The notes under the pieces: model-generated
Told to the model about the DNA's origin: nothing
Database searches by the model: none
The model's input: only the letters and a program-made list of their open reading frames with translations
In this document: piece by piece, positions 17,775 through 25,318 of the stretch
How the letters are laid out: the number at the start of each line of letters is the position of its first letter
Numbering within the stretch: the first letter of the stretch is position 1
DNA from: Bacteroidota bacterium
GTDB lineage: Bacteria; Bacteroidota; Bacteroidia; Palsa-965
DNA length: 64,000 nt
NCBI GenBank assembly: GCA_013298545.1
Contig: JAAFIA010000003.1
Location: forward strand, 22,242 to 86,241
Reading direction: 5' to 3'
Position numbers and translations under genes: made by a program

Positions 17775-18590
17775 ATGACGCTTACAAAAGTTTTAATCGC
17801 AGTTAAAACGTATCCAACAATATCTTTAAAATATGACGAGCTTGTTTGTACTGCAGGATTTCGAGAAGATGGTACTTGGATTAGAATCTATCCTATTCAG
17901 TATCGCAAAAAAGATTTTAAAGAACAATATAAAAAGTACCAATGGATTGAGCTTGAATTAGAAAAAAATCCAAGTGATTTTCGCCCTGAGAGTTATCGTC
18001 CTAAAACACTTGATACTGAAATAAAAATTATTGGACAGATAGATGCAGATGGTGATACGTGGGAAGACCGACGAAAATTTGTTTTACAAAAAACATATAC
18101 GAATTTAGCCAATTTAATAAAAGAAGCAAAAGACCGTTCCATACAAACTTCATTAGCAGTTTTTAAGCCCTCGAATGTCATCGATTTTATATGGGAGGAT
18201 GTTGAGAGAACATGGGACGATAAAAAAATTGCAAAACTTAAACAGTACAATCTGTTTGAATCATCGGCCTCGAATCGGTTCGATGTTGTCAGGAAACTAC
18301 CATACAAATTTTCTTATGTTTTTACTGATGATTCTGGAAAAGAAAGCACTTTGATGATTGAAGACTGGGAAGTCGGTGCCTTGTTTTGGAATACTTTAAA
18401 AAAATATAATAATGAAAAAACAGCTTGTGAGGCAGTACGTGCAAAATATCTTAATGACTTTGCCAAAACAAAAGATTTATATTTTTTCTTAGGGACAACA
18501 GCCCAATTTCATCTGGTTGCTCCCAATCCATTCGTCATTATTGGAACATTTCATCCAAAAAAGAAAAGTCAAATTGCTTTTGACTTTTAA
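17775..18590 (+). CDS. Partner of DUF488 protein, possible dual OB-fold protein
   Basis: Soluble protein of 271 residues, two bases behind the DUF488 gene and surely co-translated with it. It opens KVLIAVKTYPTISLKYDELV, and CTAGFREDGTWIRIYPI suggests a beta-barrel strand pair. The middle is helical and charged, and the C-terminal part (DLYFFLGTTAQFHLVAPNPF) is again beta-rich. I recall similar proteins being described as carrying a dual OB-containing domain next to DUF488 genes, but cannot verify this here. No catalytic motif or signal peptide is visible. AT-rich like its partner. Nucleic-acid binding is an inference only. Confidence 0.65.
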   Translation: MTLTKVLIAVKTYPTISLKYDELVCTAGFREDGTWIRIYPIQYRKKDFKEQYKKYQWIELELEKNPSDFRPESYRPKTLDTEIKIIGQIDADGDTWEDRRKFVLQKTYTNLANLIKEAKDRSIQTSLAVFKPSNVIDFIWEDVERTWDDKKIAKLKQYNLFESSASNRFDVVRKLPYKFSYVFTDDSGKESTLMIEDWEVGALFWNTLKKYNNEKTACEAVRAKYLNDFAKTKDLYFFLGTTAQFHLVAPNPFVIIGTFHPKKKSQIAFDF

Positions 18591-18644
18591 AAGTTTTCAA
18601 AATTCCACACACTAAACTTCCAAAAGCATACGTTTTAACTCTTG

Positions 18645-18664
18645 AAATGGCCCATAAGCCATTT
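18645..18664 (+). terminator. Hairpin after the DUF488 cassette
   Basis: Perfect 7-base stem AAATGGC / GCCATTT with a six-base loop, 54 bases after the stop. Only a short T-run (TTTTC) follows, so termination is plausible, not certain. The remaining 150 bases up to the next gene contain no open frame I can support. Confidence 0.4.
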
Positions 18665-18816
18665 TCTACATCCTTTCTGATATTCTTGGCACGTCTCTTG
18701 GACTAAGAAAGAATATCGGCAAGGGTGTAACTTTTTTCACCAACCGTAGTTATAAGGAATGACGAACAGTTAGTTCACTAAAAAAAACAGGAAGTTTCAC
18801 CTCTCCCACACACCCG

Positions 18817-19722
18817 ATGAAACACGCCTTCCTCATCCCCGCCCTGCTCGCATGCAGCGCACTCCCCGCCCAAGATTTCCTCAACGGAAGTTTTGAGCAA
18901 AACGGCAAACTCTGCCTCATCAATACCTCTGCACCTGTTTTTAACGCAAACGTTAAAAATACACATGCCTTTGGTAGCTTCCGAAAACCCGACATCGCGA
19001 GTAGTGATTGTAATTTTGGTACAGCAAAAGATGGCAGTTGGTTTATTGGTCTTGCCAGTAATGTGGAATCCGATGTGCGTTCCGAAGTGGTTACGCTCGA
19101 ATTGTCTGCTCCACTTGTGAAAGGCAATCAATACCAGATCAATTTCTGGGCTCGTTCGCGCAGCACCGCACCCAATTTAGAGCTGGGTGTTTCGGAATAC
19201 GATTCTTTGCGCGGTGCTCATTTTTATACCGTTTCGGCACAAACCATTGGCGTAGAATGGAGCATGGTGAGTTTGCGTTTTACGGCACCTATTTCTGGAA
19301 AATACATTTCGGTAAAAGCATCGAACCGCGAAGAAAATGCAGGTGTTTGGCTCGATGCCTTTGCCTTGCGCCCCGTTTTTGTGGCAGATAATATGATAAT
19401 CGTTCCAAAAGAAGAAAAACCGATTGCCAAAAATTCTGCCCCAGCACAAAAACAAGCAACAACGGCAAACAAAGATGTTTTGCAAGTCGATGTATTCCCA
19501 AATCCAAGTGAGGGCATGATTTCGGTTTCTACCGATTCTTCGCAAGTAGTTTCCATGATTGTGTTCAATACACTCGGAACACCGATTCGTGAATACATGA
19601 ATACACCCGAGTCGCCGATGCCGGATAAAATTGATTTGACAGATCAGCAACCGGGCTTGTATTTTGTGGAAGTAGCAACCATCAGCGGAAAAGTAACCAA
19701 ACGTGTTGTGGTAAGTAGATAG
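18817..19722 (+). CDS. Secreted protein with T9SS type A sorting domain
   Basis: Secreted protein of 301 residues. The signal peptide MKHAFLIPALLACSALPAQ is followed by a beta-sandwich resembling carbohydrate-binding or DUF642-like modules (DFLNGSFEQNGKLC at its start, YQINFWARSRSTAPNLELGV in the middle). A Lys/Ala-rich linker of about 25 residues leads to a T9SS type A C-terminal domain beginning VDVFPNPSEGMISV and ending GLYFVEVATISGKVTKRVVV. It should cross the outer membrane by T9SS and remain cell-attached or be released. It is a single gene with its own terminator. Ligand unknown. Confidence 0.85.
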   Translation: MKHAFLIPALLACSALPAQDFLNGSFEQNGKLCLINTSAPVFNANVKNTHAFGSFRKPDIASSDCNFGTAKDGSWFIGLASNVESDVRSEVVTLELSAPLVKGNQYQINFWARSRSTAPNLELGVSEYDSLRGAHFYTVSAQTIGVEWSMVSLRFTAPISGKYISVKASNREENAGVWLDAFALRPVFVADNMIIVPKEEKPIAKNSAPAQKQATTANKDVLQVDVFPNPSEGMISVSTDSSQVVSMIVFNTLGTPIREYMNTPESPMPDKIDLTDQQPGLYFVEVATISGKVTKRVVVSR

Positions 19723-19744
19723 TTTTATTAGGTAGTACATCCCC

Positions 19745-19785
19745 AAACCGTGTGTCTGCGATGCAGCTGCACGGTTTATTTTTTG
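19745..19785 (+). terminator. Rho-independent terminator
   Basis: Stem AAACCGTG / CACGGTTT with an internal TGC/GCA pairing in the loop, followed by ATTTTTTG. It closes the single-gene transcript of the T9SS protein before the sigma factor gene. Confidence 0.8.
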
Positions 19786-19938
19786 CCCTAAAACCAGTTG
19801 CTTTTCTAATTTAGCAACCGCAAACGGCTAGTAGCAGATTCTTTTTCAAAAATGCTGCAACTTTTCCCCATGTATTGCTTTATACTGGCAAATCAGTCTC
19901 AAAAAAGGAACTGATCGCCACCGCAAAAGGCCACGCTT

Positions 19939-20511
19939 ATGACTACGGAACAGAAATATCATGCCAGCAGCGAACAGATTCGCAGCGAGGAAGCCGAGAT
20001 AGAGGCCGCCCGCAAGAATCCGGCCTGCTTCGAGGTTTTGTACAACAGATACTACGCACGGATTTTAGGATTCATCTATCAGCGTGTCGCATCAAAAGAA
20101 GAAGCTTACGACCTGACATCACAGGTATTTATGAATGCACTTGAAAATATCGGTAAATACAAAGCGCAAGGCGTTCCCTTTTCGGCTTGGTTGTTTCGTA
20201 TTGCCATCAACGAATTGCATAAATACTGGAGGAAAAACAAAGTGCGTCAAGCCATCAGCATCGACGATACACAGGTCGGTGATGTTTTAGAAGAATTGGG
20301 CGAAGAAAATTCTGCCGAAACCGATTCTAAGTTGATGCAGGCGATGCAACAACTTGCACCAGAAGAAATTCAATTGCTCGAAATGCGCTTTTTCGAAAAA
20401 CGTCCGTTCAAAGAAATCTGCGACATTTTAAATATCTCTGAAACTGCTTGCAAAGCTCGTGTTTACCGACTTTGTGAACGATTGAAAACGATTCTTACCT
20501 CATTGTCTTGA
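19939..20511 (+). CDS. ECF-type RNA polymerase sigma factor
   Basis: Sigma-70 family extracytoplasmic function sigma factor of 190 residues. Region 2 is visible as FEVLYNRYYARILGFIYQRV through DLTSQVFMNALENI and FSAWLFRIAINELHKYWRK. Region 4 is LAPEEIQLLEMRFFEKRPFKE with its helix-turn-helix ILNISETACKARVYRL. It directs polymerase to a special promoter set. Three bases later comes a membrane protein that looks like its anti-sigma partner, then a GldM-like secreted protein overlapping it, so the three form one operon. The regulon is unknown; control of envelope or T9SS functions fits the neighbours. Confidence 0.93.
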   Translation: MTTEQKYHASSEQIRSEEAEIEAARKNPACFEVLYNRYYARILGFIYQRVASKEEAYDLTSQVFMNALENIGKYKAQGVPFSAWLFRIAINELHKYWRKNKVRQAISIDDTQVGDVLEELGEENSAETDSKLMQAMQQLAPEEIQLLEMRFFEKRPFKEICDILNISETACKARVYRLCERLKTILTSLS

Positions 20512-20514
20512 GCC

Positions 20515-22080
20515 ATGAAAAACTACGATATTAACCGAAAACGCAAACCGCTTTCAGAAGAAGAAATTGCACAAGGACAAAATTTTCAGTCCTTCATGAA
20601 TGCGTATGCGGCACGACCAAAACCGTTTTATAAAACCACAACATTTTATCTGAGTGCGGCTGCATTGGGTGTTTTGCTTGCGGTTGGCGGTTATTACTGG
20701 AGTACGTCGGGCGATTCGCCTGCTGCACAAACCGCGTTTGTGCAAGCTCCTATTCCGGCATTAAATCCAAGCGATACGGTTTATGCCGTTGATGCGCGGC
20801 AGGAAGGTGTGTACTATTTTGAAACAGGCACACAACTCACGGTTCCGGCAGGTGCGTTTTTGGATAGCGCGGGAAGTGCGGTGGCGGGTGAGGTGGAATT
20901 GCGTTACCGCGAGTTTCATGATCCGGCGGCTATTTTTTTAGCGGGTATTCCGATGACGTATGATTCGGCAGGAACACGATACCATTTCGAGTCGGCGGGC
21001 ATGTTTGAGCTTACTGCATATCAAAATGGCAAACCGTTGCGGGCCAACCCCAATGCACCCATTAAAATTGCTTTAGCGTCAAATTCGCAGGAAGATAAAT
21101 TTAATGTGTATTACCTCGATACAACACAGCGCAACTGGAAATACACTTCGCGCGACAAAGCGGTATTGATTGCCATGCAGCGCGATTCGAGTGTAGCACT
21201 TGACTCCTCGTTAGCAGGCGCACCCATTGCACCACGGCAAGCCGATAAGAAAAAGCCCAGTTTCAGCATTGCATTCGATCCAGCAGAATTTCCAGAGTTG
21301 ACGGTTTACATAGGTGTGCGTTTTGAAGTGGATGAAGCAAAAACGCCCTACAACCGCGCCGATAAAAATGTTGATTGGGAAGATGTAAGCATTGCTCGAA
21401 ATGCTGATGGGAAAACATTTTCGGTAACTTTTTCAAAAGGCGATTTGAAACGCACGTATGTAACGTATGCTGTTGTTGATGAAGGCAATTGGAACAACGC
21501 TCAAAAAACGTTCGGCGAACGTTTTGCGGCTTGGAAAAAGAAACGAGACGATAAAAATGCGTTAGCAAATCAACAACAAAAACAACGTGAACGCGATTTA
21601 GCAACTGCCGACGAAAGACGCATTTTCAAAAACCGCGAAGCACTTCAACGCGCATTAACACTCCGCCGCGCCAATGTTGGCAACGATCAAGAAAATATGG
21701 TGATGCGCGAATTTGTTGTGAATGAATTTGGTATTTGGAATTCGGATTGCAAATCATCGCTTCCTGAGGGGCAAGAATTAGTTGTGAAAATCTTGGACTC
21801 GCGCTCCAAAAAACCAATCGAAACAACACATGTTTTTCTGGTGGAGAAGGGAAGAAATGCTATTTTTACATATAGCACAAGCGACCTCCGCACGTTTCGG
21901 TTCAATCCCAAATCTGAAAATCTAATTTGGGCGATTACGGCTGATGGAAAAATAGCTGTTGCGCATGCAGAAGCGCTTCAACGCATTGCACCTGATGCCA
22001 AAGAAGCAGAAATCACACTGGATGTTGCCACAACAACAGCTACTTCGGGAGCACAAGCGTTTGCGCAACTTGGTTTATGA
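20515..22080 (+). CDS. Single-pass membrane protein, probable anti-sigma factor
   Basis: Protein of 521 residues. A basic cytoplasmic N-terminus of about 40 residues is followed by one membrane helix (TTTFYLSAAALGVLLAVGGYY, about 42-62) and a large periplasmic part. The periplasmic region begins with a beta module (QLTVPAGAFLDSAG, VELRYREF, SAGMFELTAY) that recurs in Bacteroidota surface proteins. It continues through a charged helical segment rich in Gln, Lys and Arg (about 340-385). Placement three bases after an ECF sigma gene and this topology suggest a sigma-factor regulator, though no zinc-finger anti-sigma motif is present. Its stop overlaps the next start (ATGA). Confidence 0.65.
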   Translation: MKNYDINRKRKPLSEEEIAQGQNFQSFMNAYAARPKPFYKTTTFYLSAAALGVLLAVGGYYWSTSGDSPAAQTAFVQAPIPALNPSDTVYAVDARQEGVYYFETGTQLTVPAGAFLDSAGSAVAGEVELRYREFHDPAAIFLAGIPMTYDSAGTRYHFESAGMFELTAYQNGKPLRANPNAPIKIALASNSQEDKFNVYYLDTTQRNWKYTSRDKAVLIAMQRDSSVALDSSLAGAPIAPRQADKKKPSFSIAFDPAEFPELTVYIGVRFEVDEAKTPYNRADKNVDWEDVSIARNADGKTFSVTFSKGDLKRTYVTYAVVDEGNWNNAQKTFGERFAAWKKKRDDKNALANQQQKQRERDLATADERRIFKNREALQRALTLRRANVGNDQENMVMREFVVNEFGIWNSDCKSSLPEGQELVVKILDSRSKKPIETTHVFLVEKGRNAIFTYSTSDLRTFRFNPKSENLIWAITADGKIAVAHAEALQRIAPDAKEAEITLDVATTTATSGAQAFAQLGL

Positions 22081-22781
22081 GTCATGTACTGAAATGTAGT
22101 TTGATTTTCCTTTTCTTGGTCTTGAACATATCGCGTGGTATGGCTCAGCAAGATACGTTTCGTGTAAAAACAGTGGCTACAGTCATCACGGTTTTGCCCG
22201 AGCTGAGCATGCTGTATGTCGATGAAGACAACTGGGTTAAAATTTCATATCAAGGCAAATACAAACTCGGAAAAATTGAATTGCGTGGCGGTTCAGCAAC
22301 ACAAACCGACTCGATGTGGTCGTTGAAACCTACGGCTGGTGTAGAAGCAATTCTCGTTATTCATGAAATTTTGAAAAACGGAACTCAACGTGTTGCCTTT
22401 ACCAAAAAATACAAAATCTTCGCGCGCGAGCGTCCGCTTGTTTATCTCGATGGTGTTCCAAGCGATTCGGCAACCGATAAACTTACCGTTATTGCTCTCG
22501 GTCATTTGCAAGCGCGCACCAAATACAGCAAACAAGCGTGGCCCATCGTTTCGTTTAACCTTTACATTACCGTTAATGGAAAGATGGACACACTCACAGC
22601 CAAAGGCGATCGGTTAACATTGGAAATGAAACAAAAAATTGATGCGTTGAATGTGCGGGAAAAAGGTGGTGTCTTGCTTTTTGATGACATTAAATGCGTA
22701 GCACCGGATGGTAAAATTGTTACACTAAAAGGTATTCGGATTTATCTTTTCGATGAGAAAAAAACCAAAGCGGGGATGTGA
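22077..22781 (+). CDS. GldM C-terminal-domain-like secreted protein
   Basis: Protein of 234 residues with a signal peptide (LIFLFLVLNISRGMAQ). The mature part resembles the two C-terminal periplasmic domains of GldM, the T9SS/gliding motor protein. ELSMLYVDEDNWVKISYQG matches the GldM segment around its YxGxxNPI motif, and IVSFNLYITVNGKMDTL with LLFDDIKCVAPDGKIVTL matches the final domain. The N-terminal membrane helix and coiled domains of GldM are missing, so this is a soluble or periplasmic relative, not the motor component itself. It is coupled to the preceding anti-sigma-like gene by an ATGA overlap. A role in sensing or modulating T9SS is inference. No gldKLN genes are nearby. Confidence 0.65.
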   Translation: MSHVLKCSLIFLFLVLNISRGMAQQDTFRVKTVATVITVLPELSMLYVDEDNWVKISYQGKYKLGKIELRGGSATQTDSMWSLKPTAGVEAILVIHEILKNGTQRVAFTKKYKIFARERPLVYLDGVPSDSATDKLTVIALGHLQARTKYSKQAWPIVSFNLYITVNGKMDTLTAKGDRLTLEMKQKIDALNVREKGGVLLFDDIKCVAPDGKIVTLKGIRIYLFDEKKTKAGM

Positions 22782-22857
22782 GCAATTCAAACGCATCGCA
22801 AAAACCGAAGACTGTTAATAGTTGTTAAGCACACAATCATTTTAACTCGTTGCGTTC

Positions 22858-22865
22858 TACATTTG
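22858..22865 (+). promoter_or_regulatory. Possible -7 box of the kinase/regulator operon
   Basis: TACATTTG matches the Bacteroidetes -7 consensus TAnnTTTG, but it lies only six bases before the ATG and no clear -33 TTTG is seen at the usual distance. Tentative. Confidence 0.3.
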
Positions 22866-22871
22866 TAACGT

Positions 22872-24446
22872 ATGAAGCTCGCTTCTCCCAAGTTGATTAG
22901 TTTTTTAGCTGGTGCAGCCCTGATTGGATTGTGCATCGTTCAATATTATTGGATTGATAGTGCTGTAAAGCAACGTCGTGAAAATTTTGAACAAGATGTG
23001 CACGATGTATTGGCACAGGTTTCGTACAAATATGGCCGCCAACGCGCAGCTGCCCGCATTCGCCGACAACTCAACTACCGCAAACAAGGTGTACTCTTAC
23101 CCATCACAACCGAATCAACACCAATCAATAAAGTAAGCGTCATGGAAGAGTACGCTTCCGATTCGAATGGATTTATAGAACGTGGCAACAAATCGCGCTC
23201 ATACATCGCCGATTCGTTTTCGCATGAGTTTTCCGATCACATTGCCAATAGCCATATTTCAGGCACCTTATTGCACCCCAACGAAAAAACAAAACCAGTA
23301 CTCAAGCCCGAGGTAACAACATCGAGTTCGTCCGAAATGCTGAATGATATTTTCGACGAACTCATCAGCATCAACATCTACAACGATTACAGCAATCAAA
23401 TCGATACCTCGCTCGTTGATTCTCTTTTGCGAACCGAACTAGGTAGTCGAGGCATCAGCACACAATATGCTTGGGCCATTATTAACGCGCCCACAACTGT
23501 ATTTACAAGCGATACCAAAACGCGCGATTTGATTCGAGATAGTTTGCTCATGAGCCGCTACCGCGTAAACCTAACACCCGATAATATTTTCATTCAGCCG
23601 CGGATGCTTTCGTTGTATTTCCCAAATGAGAGTGGCTACATTTTCAAATCCATGTGGGGTATTTTATTGCTTTCTGTTTTATTCATCTTGTTTATCATTT
23701 TACTTTTTTACTATTCGATCTCCACCATTTTCAAACAGAAAAAATTGTCAGAAATCAAAAACGATTTCATTGGCAACATGACCCATGAATTAAAAACACC
23801 CATCTCTACCATATCGCTTGCTTGTGAAGTATTGAGCGACGACTCGATTGAGAAAACAAAAGACCGTACCGATCGTTATGTCAATATGATTCGGGAAGAA
23901 AACAAACGCCTAGCCGTACTTGTAGAGAATGTGTTGCAAACAGCCGTTCTCGACAAAGGCAATTTTAAACTCAAACCTTCTGCCATTGATTTGCATAGTT
24001 TGATTGAAGGGGCAATTCGCAACATCAAGGTTCAGGTTGAGAAAAAGAATGGTGAAATCACAACCGATTTTCAGGCAGAAATAAGTGAACTGATTGGCGA
24101 TCGAACCCACATTCAAAATGTGATTTACAATTTACTCGACAACGCTATTAAATATACACCAACTCAACCACTCATTCGTATTTCGACGATCAATACCGCC
24201 AATGGAATTGAGTTTTGTGTCGAAGACAATGGTGTAGGAATTAGCCGTGAAAATCAAAAGAAAATTTTTGACACATTGTATCGTGTTCCAACAGGAAACG
24301 TGCACGATGTAAAAGGTTTTGGCCTCGGCTTGAGTTATGTTAAAGCAATTATTGATAAGCATGGCGGCTATGTGCGTGTAGAGAGCGATCCTGGGCACGG
24401 CAGCCGTTTTTATGTGCAACTTCCATTTCAAAATAAACAATCATGA
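22872..24446 (+). CDS. Sensor histidine kinase, RprX-like
   Basis: Membrane histidine kinase of 524 residues. The first membrane helix is at about 9-27, a periplasmic sensor region of about 230 residues follows, and the second helix is at about 260-285. The dimerisation domain has phospho-acceptor His305 in GNMTHELKTPISTISLA, and the ATPase shows NLLDNAIKYT, EDNGVGIS and GFGLGLSYVKAI. The order and the KSDFI/NDFIGNMTHELKTP context match the RprX branch of Bacteroidota kinases. Its stop overlaps the regulator start (ATGA), so the two are made together. The signal is unknown. Confidence 0.9.
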   Translation: MKLASPKLISFLAGAALIGLCIVQYYWIDSAVKQRRENFEQDVHDVLAQVSYKYGRQRAAARIRRQLNYRKQGVLLPITTESTPINKVSVMEEYASDSNGFIERGNKSRSYIADSFSHEFSDHIANSHISGTLLHPNEKTKPVLKPEVTTSSSSEMLNDIFDELISINIYNDYSNQIDTSLVDSLLRTELGSRGISTQYAWAIINAPTTVFTSDTKTRDLIRDSLLMSRYRVNLTPDNIFIQPRMLSLYFPNESGYIFKSMWGILLLSVLFILFIILLFYYSISTIFKQKKLSEIKNDFIGNMTHELKTPISTISLACEVLSDDSIEKTKDRTDRYVNMIREENKRLAVLVENVLQTAVLDKGNFKLKPSAIDLHSLIEGAIRNIKVQVEKKNGEITTDFQAEISELIGDRTHIQNVIYNLLDNAIKYTPTQPLIRISTINTANGIEFCVEDNGVGISRENQKKIFDTLYRVPTGNVHDVKGFGLGLSYVKAIIDKHGGYVRVESDPGHGSRFYVQLPFQNKQS

Positions 24447-25138
24447 GCGAAACGAAATCACGGGTCTTATTGGCCGAGGACGATCCAAACTTGGGTCATT
24501 TATTGCAAGAATACCTTCAAGCAAAAGGTTTCGACACCGCACTGGCTGTAAACGGAAAAGAAGGTTTTGATTTATTTCGCAAAAATACATACGACCTCTG
24601 TTTGCTGGATGTGATGATGCCTGTAAAAGATGGCTATACCCTTGCACGCGAAATTCGTAGCCTCAACCGCGATGTGCCCATTGTTTTTCTCACCGCAAAA
24701 TCGATGAAAGAAGATACCATCGAAGGATTCAATGCGGGTGCTGACGATTACATTGCCAAGCCTTTCAGCATGGAAGAATTGTTGTTGCGCTTGAAAGCGA
24801 TTCTTCGCCGCACCAAAGGAACTGGAGTGAATTTAGAACAAACAACATTCACGGTTGGCGATTATAAATTTGACCATACGCGACAATTGTTGGAGTATGG
24901 AAACAAAGGGCAAAAATTGACTTCAAAAGAAGCTGATTTGCTGCGCTTATTGGCCATCTACAAAAACGAAGTCTTAGATCGTTCGTTTGCACTCAATTCC
25001 ATTTGGGGCGACGATAGTTATTTTAATTCGCGCAGCATGGATGTTTACATCGCCAAACTACGCAAATACCTCAAAGAAGATCCAACCATCGAGATCATGA
25101 ACATTCACGGACGTGGTTTCCGGTTGATTGCGAAATAA
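24443..25138 (+). CDS. OmpR-family response regulator, RprY-like
   Basis: Transcription regulator of 231 residues. The receiver has Asp56 as phospho-acceptor in LLDVMMPVKDGY, the acidic pair in LAEDDPN and the Lys in YIAKPFSMEELLLRL. The winged-helix effector domain (about 130-230) includes LTSKEADLLRLLAIYKNEVL and RSMDVYIAKLRKYLKEDP. It is translationally coupled to the upstream kinase, its presumed partner. A strong terminator follows the gene. Confidence 0.92.
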   Translation: MSETKSRVLLAEDDPNLGHLLQEYLQAKGFDTALAVNGKEGFDLFRKNTYDLCLLDVMMPVKDGYTLAREIRSLNRDVPIVFLTAKSMKEDTIEGFNAGADDYIAKPFSMEELLLRLKAILRRTKGTGVNLEQTTFTVGDYKFDHTRQLLEYGNKGQKLTSKEADLLRLLAIYKNEVLDRSFALNSIWGDDSYFNSRSMDVYIAKLRKYLKEDPTIEIMNIHGRGFRLIAK

Positions 25139-25164
25139 TCGATTCAAAGACACAGGCGGTTTTC

Positions 25165-25240
25165 AGAGCGGAGAAAGAGTACGGAGTGCGCAAGATGAAT
25201 ATCAAACGCACTCCGCACTCTTTCTCCGCTCTTTTTTTTC
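25165..25240 (+). terminator. Long-stem Rho-independent terminator
   Basis: A near-perfect long stem: AGAGCGGAGAAAGAGT plus GGAGTGCG on the left (25165-25190) pairs with CGCACTCC plus ACTCTTTCTCCGCTCT on the right (25207-25232), followed by eight Ts. It ends the kinase/regulator operon. Confidence 0.9.
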
Positions 25241-25318
25241 TTCGCTCTTTTATAGTTGGTGTTGCGTAAAGTTTATTTTAAAAAATAATTAACTTTATAG
25301 CAATATAAACTTGTTCTT

